Shown piece after piece: positions 54,664 through 63,182 of a stretch of 64,000 nt of DNA. The DNA comes from Halobaculum sp. MBLA0147. GTDB taxonomy: Archaea > Halobacteriota > Halobacteria > Halobacteriales > Haloferacaceae. The notes under the pieces are model-generated. The model ran no database searches. It was not told where the DNA came from and worked only from the letters and a program-made list of their open reading frames with translations. Location: the NCBI RefSeq assembly GCF_041361345.1, contig NZ_JBGKAD010000001.1, positions 1,922,001 through 1,986,000 of the forward strand. The letters run 5' to 3'. Within the stretch, counting starts at the first letter, position 1; each line of letters begins with the position of its first letter. A program made the translations under genes and the position numbers.

Positions 54664-55938
54664 ATGGGACACCAGGCACTACGTGATCGAGGGAAGGTGA
54701 CCGAGACGGACAGTGGACAGTCCGAGGAGAGCGACGGCCCGCAACGGTGGCCGTCGCGCGCCGACGTAGGCCCGACTACGGTCGGCCCGACGACCAAAGA
54801 AGACATCGAGGAGTACTACGGCCGGGAGATCTCGAGCGTCGACGAGCTTCAAGAACTCCAGCGGCTAGAGAAGGGGTACGGTGGGCAGGTTCTGCGATGG
54901 ATCGACGAGGGCATGCCCATCGCCGCGATGGGGCACAAGACCAAGATGCAGCGGTTCCGCGACCGGAAAGGGACGCCCGTCCCCTGGGACATCGAACACT
55001 TCAACCGTCTCTCCCGGATGGACAACACCGGCAAAGTCAACAGAGACCGACGCCGCGGTCCCGACGGGGAGGCTGGCGTTCCCGACTCCGTGCGTGAGGT
55101 GATCTCCTCCCCCGGTCGGCCGCTGGACACCTCGATCCAGCGCGCTGTGGAGGAGCGAATGGGCGACTCGTTGGGTGACGTACGGATTCACACCGGGCCG
55201 AAAGCTGCTGCGGCAGCAGAGCAAATCAATGCGCGAGCGTTCACCGTCGGGAATCACGTCGCCTTCGGCGCTGGCGAGTACGACCCCGAGTCCGCGGAGG
55301 GACAGCACGTCCTGGCTCACGAGTTGGCGCACGTCCGCCAGCAGACCGGTGGCGATCTCTCGATGCTCCCGGAGGAGAATGTACAACTGGAGATCGATCC
55401 CGATCCCGAGTTGGAGCGAGAGGCCGAAGAAACCGCCCAGCGTGTGATGGCCGGCGGGAAACTCGGCATCCAGAAACTCTCGGACTCCGAGGTACACGTT
55501 CAGCGGTCGATCAGAGGGAAAGCCTCGTCTCTGCTCGATGGGATCAGTGGCGTCGGGTCTGACGAGACGAAGTTGGATGTCCGACAGGTCGGGGACACGT
55601 CTGGAGTGGAGGAGCGCTTGTACGCTCTCACCGAGAATCAACAGGAGATTGCGAACCGTGTCGAAGAGCTGTCGATGGCCGTTGAGGGTGGCATTTTCGA
55701 GAAGATGGCGGACGCCGGTACGGGTGAAGCCATCAAGATCGGGATGACACAGGCTGGAAAGCAGTCCGGCCTCCCGTTCGGAGAGTTCCTCGGGTCACTG
55801 TCTGGTGCCGCTCTACAGGCAATCTACAACAACCGTGAGCAGGTACTCGAGGCTCTTGGTATCAAAGCCGACAGTGTCGACGAGCGTGGACAACTGACCG
55901 GTGACGGTAGCTCTCAGGCCGACGAACTTGGGAAATAG
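54664..55938 (+). CDS. DUF4157 (eCIS core domain) protein, candidate effector/toxin
   Basis: A 424-residue protein. Residues about 138-228 are the DUF4157 domain: PLDTSIQRAVEERMGDSLGD, VRIHTGPKAAAAAEQINARA, FTVGNHVAFGAGEYDPES, HVLAHELAHVRQQ. The HELAH zinc-peptidase motif is at 219-223. A linker with DPELEREAEETAQRVMAGG follows, then a C-terminal part with coiled-coil and glycine-rich helices (EKMADAGTGEAIKIGMTQAG). In other systems this domain marks eCIS effectors, whose C-terminal domains vary and carry the toxic activity. The stop codon is 1 base before the partner gene. Start chosen from the TATA position; an in-frame ATG at 54613 is possible. Confidence 0.82.
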   Translation: MGHQALRDRGKVTETDSGQSEESDGPQRWPSRADVGPTTVGPTTKEDIEEYYGREISSVDELQELQRLEKGYGGQVLRWIDEGMPIAAMGHKTKMQRFRDRKGTPVPWDIEHFNRLSRMDNTGKVNRDRRRGPDGEAGVPDSVREVISSPGRPLDTSIQRAVEERMGDSLGDVRIHTGPKAAAAAEQINARAFTVGNHVAFGAGEYDPESAEGQHVLAHELAHVRQQTGGDLSMLPEENVQLEIDPDPELEREAEETAQRVMAGGKLGIQKLSDSEVHVQRSIRGKASSLLDGISGVGSDETKLDVRQVGDTSGVEERLYALTENQQEIANRVEELSMAVEGGIFEKMADAGTGEAIKIGMTQAGKQSGLPFGEFLGSLSGAALQAIYNNREQVLEALGIKADSVDERGQLTGDGSSQADELGK

Positions 55939-55939
55939 A

Positions 55940-56776
55940 ATGCGTGCTAATATAACTGGGGAAAATGACGAGCGGGTCGGACTGTACGTAACGGACAACA
56001 ACGATGTCGAACACTGGTTAGAAATCGAGTTCGATGGAAACATCGAATTCCACGACCAAGATGGGTATCCTGACGATCCAGCGGAACGTGACCACGAGGG
56101 GAACGAGTGTGTCGATCGGGCTCGAGACTACGCCAAGTGGTACGTGGCGCAACACCGCGACTACGACACTGTTCCGTGGTACCTCGATACTGATCGACTG
56201 ACACGCGTGAGGCAGGCGATCAGTCAGTCCTCCGAGGAGTTAGAGGAGTTGTTCGGTCACTACTACCGACAGTTGGCAGGAGAGTACGACTCGACGATTA
56301 CGCAGCCGGTCACCGACGCAGTGCCACACGGCGCTGCGATGAACGAGTATCGCGAGTACAAGTTGGACGTGTATCTCGACGAGTCCGGAGCGACTGTCGA
56401 GGCCACATCCGGTATCCACACTATGTACTACGCCGACGTGAACGACAGTCGACTGGTCGAGGGCGAAGACCCGTACCCCGACCGTCGGCCGGACGGCAGA
56501 CTCGAACACGTGGTGATCGACCTCGACTGGCCCGACTTTCCCGAATTCCTCGACTACCACCTCCGCTGTCAGATTCGTGATTCGTACCTCGCTCGCGGCG
56601 AGGAGCCACCTGAAGAGTACCGTGTGCTCGGACCTGGGACGGATCACGCGATGGTCCGGTACATGACACGTGATCACTTACCCGACTACCACGACTACAA
56701 CGCCAGTGTCGACGGCTACCGTGCCGAAGACACGTTCAACGCTGGCCCGTTCGGCCAGATTCTGAACCTATTCTAG
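55940..56776 (+). CDS. Partner protein A (immunity or chaperone candidate)
   Basis: A 278-residue acidic soluble protein. The N-terminus MRANITGENDERVGLYV is shared with two paralogues in this locus. A central FGHYYRQLAGEYDSTITQ stretch and a C-terminal LDYHLRCQIRDSYLARGEEP then PEEYRVLGPGTDH block recur in all three. No known family. It sits 1 base after the DUF4157 gene, so translation is probably coupled. Immunity proteins are usually small and acidic and follow the toxin gene, which fits. A chaperone or effector-loading role is the alternative. Confidence 0.78.
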   Translation: MRANITGENDERVGLYVTDNNDVEHWLEIEFDGNIEFHDQDGYPDDPAERDHEGNECVDRARDYAKWYVAQHRDYDTVPWYLDTDRLTRVRQAISQSSEELEELFGHYYRQLAGEYDSTITQPVTDAVPHGAAMNEYREYKLDVYLDESGATVEATSGIHTMYYADVNDSRLVEGEDPYPDRRPDGRLEHVVIDLDWPDFPEFLDYHLRCQIRDSYLARGEEPPEEYRVLGPGTDHAMVRYMTRDHLPDYHDYNASVDGYRAEDTFNAGPFGQILNLF

Positions 56777-56780
56777 ACCT

Positions 56781-57215
56781 ATGTATAGAGCGCACGAACC
56801 GTCTTCGACCTGTAGAAGTGAGGGTGGCGAGAGCACAAGTACGAATCCTCGTCGTGACGTGAACGAACTCCAGGCACCTGACCGTGCCGACAAGAAACTC
56901 GGTGTCGAGGCAGGCAAAGGAACGATGGGTGCCCTCGGTGGTGTGGCTGGCGGTGTGATCGGGACTGCTCTCGCGCCCGGTGTCGGCACAGTCGCAGGGC
57001 AGGCTGTCGGCACCGTCGTCGGTGGTGCACTCGGTGGAGCAGCCGGTGCCGTCTACGAACGGAACTTCGACGACGCCACTGCCGCCGTCAACCAGCAGGT
57101 CGACGATACGAGGAGCTACCTCGACCAACTCATCGAAGAGAAACTCAAATCCATCTTTGGTAGCGACTACCAGACGCGCGATACACAAGGTGTGGGCGAA
57201 GGAGGCAATGTCTAA
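56781..57215 (+). CDS. Glycine-zipper protein, candidate orphan toxin tip
   Basis: A 144-residue protein that begins 4 bases after partner A. Residues about 48-92 form a long glycine-zipper stretch (GALGGVAGGVIGTALAPGVG, TVAGQAVGTVVGGALGGAAG), typical of membrane-inserting peptides. The last 45 residues are polar with an amphipathic helix (SYLDQLIEEKLKSIFGSDY). It has no DUF4157 domain. By position it is a stand-alone C-terminal toxin cassette before its own partner. A strong GGAGG Shine-Dalgarno lies 9 bases before the next start, unusual for haloarchaea. Confidence 0.7.
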   Translation: MYRAHEPSSTCRSEGGESTSTNPRRDVNELQAPDRADKKLGVEAGKGTMGALGGVAGGVIGTALAPGVGTVAGQAVGTVVGGALGGAAGAVYERNFDDATAAVNQQVDDTRSYLDQLIEEKLKSIFGSDYQTRDTQGVGEGGNV

Positions 57216-58165
57216 TGAAGGCAGTCATAACTGGAGAGAATGATGAGAGAGTCGGTGTAAATCTACGAGATAACGCCGGTAAAGAGCACGTCATCGAGAT
57301 GGAGTTCGATGGCGAAATCAAGCATCACGTCTCGGATGGGTACGCCGAAGCACCGACTGATCGCACCGACGAGGACAACGAACGGTTCAGTGGAACACGT
57401 CGTTTCGCCCGCTACTACGTCTACAAGGAACGCGGATACGACACGGCCCATCCGCAGTACCATCCGGAGCGCCTCGACGCCGTCCGGACGGCCCTCCAGA
57501 ACCTCTCGGACGAGCGTGCTCGCGACCTGCTCGGTGATCTCTACCAGCAGATGGCGAGCTACCACGACGACACGCCGCGGGCGATGTCGATCCCGCGTGA
57601 GGCACCCGGTGCGGACCACATGCTGTACCGGACGGACATCTACCTCGGTGTCGATCTCCTCGACTCCGAGGTCTCCGCCGTCGCCGAGGACATCGCTGCG
57701 ACCCACGATGTCGACCTCTCGAACGACGATCACGCGGTCGACCACCAGTCACAGAGCGTCCTCGACCGCTGGGAGGCGTTCACCGACGACCTCCGCGAGA
57801 CGCTCGTCGACCGCGACGTAGACCTCTCGGGAGAGACGTACGTCGACGCCGTCTCACCGCTGTACGCGAGTTACATCGACGGCGGCGACTACGAAGTGCT
57901 GGGCCCCGAGACCGACCCACTCGACCGCGAACCGGACGCCACACTCGAGCTCGCGCCAGTCGATCCGGGTGACTTCGAGCAGTTCCGCGCGTTCGTCGAC
58001 CACCACCTCAAGTGCCAGATCCGTGACAGCTACGTCCGAATGGGGCTGGAACCACCCGAACAGTTCCGCGTGATCGGGAGCGGCCGACTCGAGTCCGTCG
58101 TCGCCTACCGGTTCCTCGACATGTACCCACGCTACGACGATCCCGACGTGCTGGACACGATCTGA
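57215..58165 (+). CDS. Partner protein B (divergent paralogue)
   Basis: A 316-residue paralogue of partner A: MKAVITGENDERVGVNLRDN at the N-terminus, YQQMASYHDD, and a C-terminal HHLKCQIRDSYVRMGLEPPE block. The middle (residues about 125-240) differs from A and C and contains an extra 40-residue insert (VAEDIAATHDVDLSNDDHAV). It starts on the TAATG junction with the glycine-zipper gene. The first 100 bases are A/T-rich and the rest is GC-rich, as in a mosaic. Pairing with a different toxin would explain the divergence. Confidence 0.78.
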   Translation: MKAVITGENDERVGVNLRDNAGKEHVIEMEFDGEIKHHVSDGYAEAPTDRTDEDNERFSGTRRFARYYVYKERGYDTAHPQYHPERLDAVRTALQNLSDERARDLLGDLYQQMASYHDDTPRAMSIPREAPGADHMLYRTDIYLGVDLLDSEVSAVAEDIAATHDVDLSNDDHAVDHQSQSVLDRWEAFTDDLRETLVDRDVDLSGETYVDAVSPLYASYIDGGDYEVLGPETDPLDREPDATLELAPVDPGDFEQFRAFVDHHLKCQIRDSYVRMGLEPPEQFRVIGSGRLESVVAYRFLDMYPRYDDPDVLDTI

Positions 58166-58263
58166 TCGAGGGGTCTCGTCACTAACTGACGTGGAATACA
58201 CCCTCTCCGTTCGTACAACTGATCCGTAGTTACTTTTCCTGTAGCGATAACTGTGGGTACACG

Positions 58264-58884
58264 ATGGCAGTTGGATGCCGTGGAGGGTCGCGACAGATCG
58301 GTGGCGATCTCTCGATGCTCCCCGAAGAGGACGTGCAACTGGAGATCGATCTCGATCCCGAGTTGGAACGCGAAGCCGAGGAGACCGCACAGCGTGTGAT
58401 GAGTGGCGGAAAGCTCGGCATCCAGAATCTCTCTGACTCCGACGTTCATATTCAGCGATCGATCAGAGGTCGGTTGTCGTCGGCACTGGATATGATCAGC
58501 GGCGTCGGCGCCGACGAGACGAGCCTCGACACTCAGTCACTCGGAGACGCGTCTGGCGTGAACGAACGTCTAAACGCGCTCGCCGAGAATCAACGGGAAA
58601 TCGCGACTCGTGTCGAGGAGTTGTCGGTCGCCGTCGAAGGCGGCATCTTCGAGAAGATGGGCAACGCCGGCACCGGTGAAGCGATCAAGATGGGCGCAAC
58701 CGAACTCGGAAAGGAGTCTCCCGTTCCGTTCGGTGGCGTGCTCGGCGCGCTCAGCGGTGCCGCGCTTCAGGCTATCTACACCAACCGTGAACAGGTGCTG
58801 GAAATCCTCGGACTCAAGTCTGAGGCTGAACAGTACAGGAGCAACGATACTGACTCTGATGATGATCCCGGGGGGGTGTGGTGA
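58264..58884 (+). CDS. N-terminally deleted DUF4157-protein copy
   Basis: A 206-residue frame homologous to residues 226-424 of the DUF4157 protein, starting at GGDLSMLPEE. It keeps the linker and C-terminal region (DPELEREAEETAQRVMSGGK, EKMGNAGTGEAIKMGATELG) but lacks the HELAH core. Eighteen new or shuffled residues precede the junction (MAVGCRGGSRQIGGD). A promoter-like TAGTTACTTTTCCTG lies about 30 bases upstream, so it may be expressed. It has the layout of an orphan toxin cassette; a decaying duplicate is the alternative. Confidence 0.72.
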   Translation: MAVGCRGGSRQIGGDLSMLPEEDVQLEIDLDPELEREAEETAQRVMSGGKLGIQNLSDSDVHIQRSIRGRLSSALDMISGVGADETSLDTQSLGDASGVNERLNALAENQREIATRVEELSVAVEGGIFEKMGNAGTGEAIKMGATELGKESPVPFGGVLGALSGAALQAIYTNREQVLEILGLKSEAEQYRSNDTDSDDDPGGVW

Positions 58885-58889
58885 TCCAA

Positions 58890-59729
58890 ATGGAAGCGAA
58901 AATAGCGAAAGAAGAGAACGACGCGATCGGCGTCAAGGTAACCGACAACGACGGTGCCGTTCACAAGCTCACACTCCTCCACGACGGTGAGGTAGTGTAT
59001 CACGAACAAAATGCGTATCCAGACGATGCAACTGAAAGAGATGCAACAGCAAACGAGAGTGTCGACAGTGCTCGTGACTACGCGAAGTGGTACGTCGCAC
59101 AGCACCGTGAGCACAATACGGTCCCGTGGTATCTAGACACGGAACGTCTTGAACAGATTCAAGATCTGGTCTCGATGTGCGAGGAAAACGAGCTTCGTGA
59201 GCACTTCTGGGATTACTACCGTCAACTCGCTGGGGAGTACGACCGAGACATCACGCAGCCGGCGACTGGTCGTGTCCCTCGTGGTGCCGCGATGAACGAG
59301 TACCGCGAGTACAAACTCGATATTTACCTCGACGAGACGGAGACAGAGATTGAGGCTACGTCTGGCATCCACGTGATGTACTACGCTGGAAAGGGTGACG
59401 ACCGACTCCTGAAAGGAGAGGATCCGTATCCGGACCGGCATCCAGACGGCCGGCTCGAACACGTCGTGATCGACCTCGACTGGGCCGAATTCCCCGAATT
59501 CCTCGACTATCACCTCCGCTGTCAGATTCGAGACTCGTACCTCGCTCGTGGTGAAGAGCCACCTGAAGAGTACCGTGTTCTCGGCCCCGGCACCGACCAC
59601 CACATGAACCGCCAGATGCATCTCGACAGTGTTCCCGAGTACTACGACTACAACGCTAATGTCGACGGCTACCGTGCCGAGGATACGTTCAACGCCGGCC
59701 CGTTGGGCCAGATTCTAAGTCTCTTCTGA
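58890..59729 (+). CDS. Partner protein C (paralogue of A)
   Basis: A 279-residue paralogue, very close to partner A over its C-terminal two thirds (YRQLAGEYDRDITQP, AMNEYREYKLDIYLDE, LDYHLRCQIRDSYLARGEEP, GYRAEDTFNAGPLGQIL). The ATG giving MEAKIAKEENDAIGVKV was preferred over in-frame GTGs 9 and 12 bases upstream because it lines up with the A and B starts. It begins 5 bases after the stop of the truncated DUF4157 copy, the same pairing as A with the full-length protein. Confidence 0.78.
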   Translation: MEAKIAKEENDAIGVKVTDNDGAVHKLTLLHDGEVVYHEQNAYPDDATERDATANESVDSARDYAKWYVAQHREHNTVPWYLDTERLEQIQDLVSMCEENELREHFWDYYRQLAGEYDRDITQPATGRVPRGAAMNEYREYKLDIYLDETETEIEATSGIHVMYYAGKGDDRLLKGEDPYPDRHPDGRLEHVVIDLDWAEFPEFLDYHLRCQIRDSYLARGEEPPEEYRVLGPGTDHHMNRQMHLDSVPEYYDYNANVDGYRAEDTFNAGPLGQILSLF

Positions 59730-59736
59730 TCCCTGC

Positions 59737-60498
59737 TCACTGCGCCAGCGCGGACACCAACGGCTCGGGCGTCCGCTGTTCCTCGGGCAACTCAACGGCG
59801 ACGTGGAGACGACGCTCCGGCCGTCCCAACCCGTCGCTCTCCGTCGGCACCGGTTGCACCAACCCCTCGGACTGGAACTCCTCGACGCGTCGGTGGACCG
59901 TCCGCCGACTCGCCACCCCGAGGCGGTCGGCGACCTCGATCACGCGCTGGGTGGTCGTCTCGGCCACGGCGCCGACCCACACGAGGAGCGACACGGGGTC
60001 CGGAACGCCACGCGCACGACGCGACACGACGTCCGTCGCCACCTCGGCGGCCGTCGGGCCGAACGCGTCCGCGACCTCCGCCGACAGTGTCTCCAACCCG
60101 CAGGTGTCGAGTGCCGCCGACTCCGCGGCGTCCCACCGCCGCTCGTAGACGCCGCGGGCGTCACAGCGGCCGACGTAGCCGATCGACGGTCGAACGCCGC
60201 GATCCAGCGTGGCGACCCGCCGTCGTCCCGCGACGACGATGTCCGTCACCGTCCCGACGCGCACCGCGCCCCGATCCGACGCCTGCACGTCGGCCAGCCG
60301 CGCCCGCGTCGTCCAGCGCAGGTCCGACTCGACGTGCTCGCCCAGCAGCACCTGCACCGGCCCGTGGTCGTCTCGTTCCGCCAGCGCCTCGGCACAGTCG
60401 TACGCCAGCCCCCGCGACGGCAGCGTCACGATCGGCTCGTCCACCCGTCGAAGGAACGTTGCGAGCAGTTCCTTCTGTGTTCCCGCGTGAGTATCCAT
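59737..60498 (-). CDS. TbsP/DUF5821-like HTH regulator
   Basis: A 253-residue probable regulator. The N-terminal part is an alpha/beta sensor-like region (QKELLATFLRRVDEPIVTLP, GPVQVLLGEHVE, RVGTVTDIVVAGRRRVATLD). The C-terminal part is a winged helix (QRVIEVADRLGVASRRTVHR, VEEFQSEGLVQPV). The layout is that of haloarchaeal TbsP-type proteins. A TATA box CTATATAAGC on the minus strand lies about 25 bases before the ATG, giving a leaderless mRNA. Convergent with the toxin locus and divergent from the small secreted protein. Confidence 0.8.
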   Translation of the reverse strand: MDTHAGTQKELLATFLRRVDEPIVTLPSRGLAYDCAEALAERDDHGPVQVLLGEHVESDLRWTTRARLADVQASDRGAVRVGTVTDIVVAGRRRVATLDRGVRPSIGYVGRCDARGVYERRWDAAESAALDTCGLETLSAEVADAFGPTAAEVATDVVSRRARGVPDPVSLLVWVGAVAETTTQRVIEVADRLGVASRRTVHRRVEEFQSEGLVQPVPTESDGLGRPERRLHVAVELPEEQRTPEPLVSALAQ

Positions 60499-60601
60499 CT
60501 CGTACAGAGCAAATATTCGTCAGCTTATATAGCTTGCTTATCTTATTACCCGGACGCCGCCCAAACACAAGAGTAAAATCCCGCGAGACGTACGCCAGAG
60601 T
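60499..60601. promoter_or_regulatory. AT-rich divergent promoter region
   Basis: The minus strand carries CTATATAAGC (about 60521-60530) for the TbsP-like gene; the plus strand carries GAGTAAAATCC (about 60569-60579) about 25 bases before the small secreted protein gene. The region stands out as AT-rich in a GC-rich genome. Confidence 0.65.
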
Positions 60602-60823
60602 ATGCGCTCCGTGTTCGCTCGCGTCCAGACGACGCTCGCCACACGCCCGCGTCTCGTCGTGTCGCTGCTCGTGACGACCGCGTTCCTCGCCAGTGCCGGC
60701 ACGGCTGCCGCACTCGACGGTGGTGTGGTCGTGGGCGACGTGACGCTCGGCGACTCCACGGACGTCGGGACGTTCGACACGGGGGCTGGAAACGGTGGCC
60801 CGACCGAGCCCGACGACGGCTAG
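60602..60823 (+). CDS. Small secreted protein
   Basis: A 73-residue product. An N-terminal basic start (MRSVFARVQTTLATRPR) leads to a hydrophobic signal segment (LVVSLLVTTAFLASAGTAAA). A short, glycine- and aspartate-rich mature part follows (DVTLGDSTDVGTFDTGAGNG). Haloarchaea have many such exported peptides. No function is visible. It lies next to CHAT and TbsP-type genes, as small proteins often do in this neighbourhood. Confidence 0.72.
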   Translation: MRSVFARVQTTLATRPRLVVSLLVTTAFLASAGTAAALDGGVVVGDVTLGDSTDVGTFDTGAGNGGPTEPDDG

Positions 60824-60894
60824 GCCCCTCTACCCTGACTCACGGTAGTCTTCAGGTATGGTACATCGGGGAGACGGAGATACCGGGAAGCCCC

Positions 60895-60990
60895 GATCCG
60901 CTCGCGGTCGCTCGGCGACATATCGCGCCTCTCGGCACCGTCCGGCGCGATAGGGGTCGCCGAGACGACTACAGTGAACGCGAGCGGATC
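60895..60990. repeat. Nested 96-base inverted repeat
   Basis: Three perfect arms nest around one centre: GATCCGCTCGCG (60895-60906) with CGCGAGCGGATC (60979-60990); CTCGGCGA (60911-60918) with TCGCCGAG (60957-60964); TATCGCGCC (60921-60929) with GGCGCGATA (60944-60952). It would fold as a long hairpin in RNA or DNA. It lies in a 310-base spacer with no convincing gene. Confidence 0.75.
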
Positions 60991-61133
60991 GCCCCTTCCA
61001 GCCCCACCCGAAACCGCTCCGCACAGCACCTCACCCTCCCCAGCCTCGTCGCTCGCTTCGCTCGCTCCTCCCTCGCGCGTTTCTCGCGCGCCACTCACAC
61101 CGCTCGTCGGAACACCGCCACCATCGTCTCCGG

Positions 61134-63182
61134 TCAAAGATCCATATCCCACTGGAGATCCCCATCGTGAAGAACTGGACTATCCCGTGAATCCAGGAAC
61201 TCCTCGAGTTCATCCCGAGGTACCTCCCACTCTCCCGTCGAGCACCCGAGGTACGGATTCGTAGTGAGACTGTTCGTGAACTGTATCCCCATCTGTCTGG
61301 GTCCATCGTGGGTGAGTGCGACTTCCCACTGATCATCACCCGACTTCGTGACACGCGCTTCTGCAGGAACCGGTGCGTCCGACTGCATCAGTCGGTACGC
61401 CCCGTCGCCGATGGCGACGTAGCCGCTCGGGTCGTCCACCTGGCGCGCGAACGAGAGGGCGCGCTCGACACTCCACCCGAGGGAGACGAGTCGGCCCCAG
61501 TTCACGCCGACACGAGCCGCGCTGTCGTTCGACACCGTCCGCGTCGTCGCCACACCCGCCGAGGCGCCGCGGTCGACCAGCCACTCCGCGAACTGGTACG
61601 AGCCACACGCGTTCAGGAAGAACGCCTCCCACCCGCACTCGTCGACCGTCGTCCGCGAGCAGAACCCGTCCTGACACTCGATCCCCGCACTCGACTCGTG
61701 GTGCCCGATCACGTGCAGCAGGTCACCCGACGACTCCATCAGCGACGCCAACTGCTCGCTCTCGATCCCGCGGTGGAAGGAGACGGACAGCGGGAGGTCG
61801 CGGTCCTCGTAGTGGTCGGCCACCGACTCGCCCGGGTAGTCCAGCGTCGCCTGCACGACGGTGATCGACAGCTCCGTCTCCGACAACGGGTGGAGCCGCG
61901 GCGTCCCACAGACGTTGAACGCACCGAGCGCCCGCCGTGGTGCCTCCCAGCCGACCGTCGCGGCACGCTGTTCGGGACTCACCCACATGTCTGGGCCGCT
62001 CGCCTCCGCCGCCGCTCCGCGGACGCGCCGCTGTTCGCCCCACTCGTACCGCTCGGCGATCGACGCCAGCGTCGCCGCCTCCGGCGAGTACACGTCCGCC
62101 AGCCGCGAGAGGTGGTGCGGCAACGACAACGCGTTCGTCGTGGACGGCTGGACGTGGACGCCGAGGTGCCACGCCGGCAGCGCCTCGTCGACCCGCTCGG
62201 CCGTCTCCTCGTCGAGCGCGAGGTATTGCTGGACGCGCTCCGCGACACTCGCGTCGTACAACTGCGCCGCCTGGAACCCGGCGTCGGTGAGAACGTCGTG
62301 ACTCGCGAGTTCGTCGCCGTACGGACTCGCACTCCGTGCGAGACAGTCGAGGTAGAACGTCCGCCGCAACAGCCGCGAGGCCGTCTGGTCCGCCGCCACC
62401 GGCGTCTCGCCGAGCTCCCACTCGACCGAGCCGGCACGGAGACGTGCTGTCGCCCCCGACTCGACGCGCACCGTCGCGCCGACGTAGTGCGCCAGCGGCG
62501 CCGTCGGCAACAGGTACGCGAGTGCGTCCTCCCGTGGCACGACCACCTCGATCGCCGTGTCCGGGGTCTCGAACTGTGCCGCGGTCTGCTCGTGGTCGTC
62601 GTCGACGAACGCGAGTGCCGGCGGGTGTGAGCGGATGTTCGGCCACGTCCGGTCCGGCGACGTGGTCTCGATCGCACACCCGAGGGCGGTGATCCCCGCC
62701 GCGACGCCGTCCGCCGTCTCCGTGACCCGTACCGTCCGCTCGGCGAAGTCCGCCGTACTCTGGAAGCCGACCGCGATCCGTGTCGGCTCCGGGAACGTCA
62801 CCGCGACACGCTCGCCACGCCGGACCGTCCCCTCGGCGGCCGGCCGGAGCAGCGTCAGGACGGGCGTCCGGAGCACCACCAGCGTGTCCGGGCCGACAGA
62901 GACTGCCTCCTCGCGCCGGATCTGCGTGTGCGTGCCCGAGGCCGGTTCCACGACGGTCACACCGACGGGTGGTGTCGACACCCAGTCCGTCTCGACGGTC
63001 GTCGCCGTCGTCGTGTCGTACGCCGTCGTGCGGTCCGTCCGCAGTGACAACGACCGGTCGGCGTACAGATCGTCGGCCGCTACGTCGTCGGTGTCGGCCT
63101 CGTCGGGGCGTAACGCGACCGTTGCCGACTGGCGTGCCTGATCGATGGCGACGAGTCGATCCGGCTCCGTACGGAGGTTCAT
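61134..63182 (-). CDS. CHAT-domain caspase-like protease
   Basis: A 682-residue protein. The C-terminal domain has a catalytic His in LLHVIGHHESS (His494 or His490) and the Cys in FFLNACGSYQF (Cys526), the His-Cys dyad of CHAT/caspase-fold proteases. The first 430 residues are beta-rich and helical sensor-like regions without known names. CHAT proteases take part in defence and proteolytic signalling in bacteria, and some are activated by partner proteins. Divergent from a TbsP regulator gene. ATG start with a TATA-like CACTAAATCGC about 25 bases upstream. Confidence 0.85.
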   Translation of the reverse strand: MNLRTEPDRLVAIDQARQSATVALRPDEADTDDVAADDLYADRSLSLRTDRTTAYDTTTATTVETDWVSTPPVGVTVVEPASGTHTQIRREEAVSVGPDTLVVLRTPVLTLLRPAAEGTVRRGERVAVTFPEPTRIAVGFQSTADFAERTVRVTETADGVAAGITALGCAIETTSPDRTWPNIRSHPPALAFVDDDHEQTAAQFETPDTAIEVVVPREDALAYLLPTAPLAHYVGATVRVESGATARLRAGSVEWELGETPVAADQTASRLLRRTFYLDCLARSASPYGDELASHDVLTDAGFQAAQLYDASVAERVQQYLALDEETAERVDEALPAWHLGVHVQPSTTNALSLPHHLSRLADVYSPEAATLASIAERYEWGEQRRVRGAAAEASGPDMWVSPEQRAATVGWEAPRRALGAFNVCGTPRLHPLSETELSITVVQATLDYPGESVADHYEDRDLPLSVSFHRGIESEQLASLMESSGDLLHVIGHHESSAGIECQDGFCSRTTVDECGWEAFFLNACGSYQFAEWLVDRGASAGVATTRTVSNDSAARVGVNWGRLVSLGWSVERALSFARQVDDPSGYVAIGDGAYRLMQSDAPVPAEARVTKSGDDQWEVALTHDGPRQMGIQFTNSLTTNPYLGCSTGEWEVPRDELEEFLDSRDSPVLHDGDLQWDMDL

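Noticed and set aside
51819-59729. A complete contractile injection system
   Set aside because: Only the ATPase and DUF4157-type genes are here; no sheath, tube, spike or baseplate gene is present within the window.
61134-61300. Small secreted or ATG-started frame on the plus strand opposite the CHAT C-terminus
   Set aside because: The frame is a Pro/Ser-rich shadow of the CHAT gene and lacks a start context.
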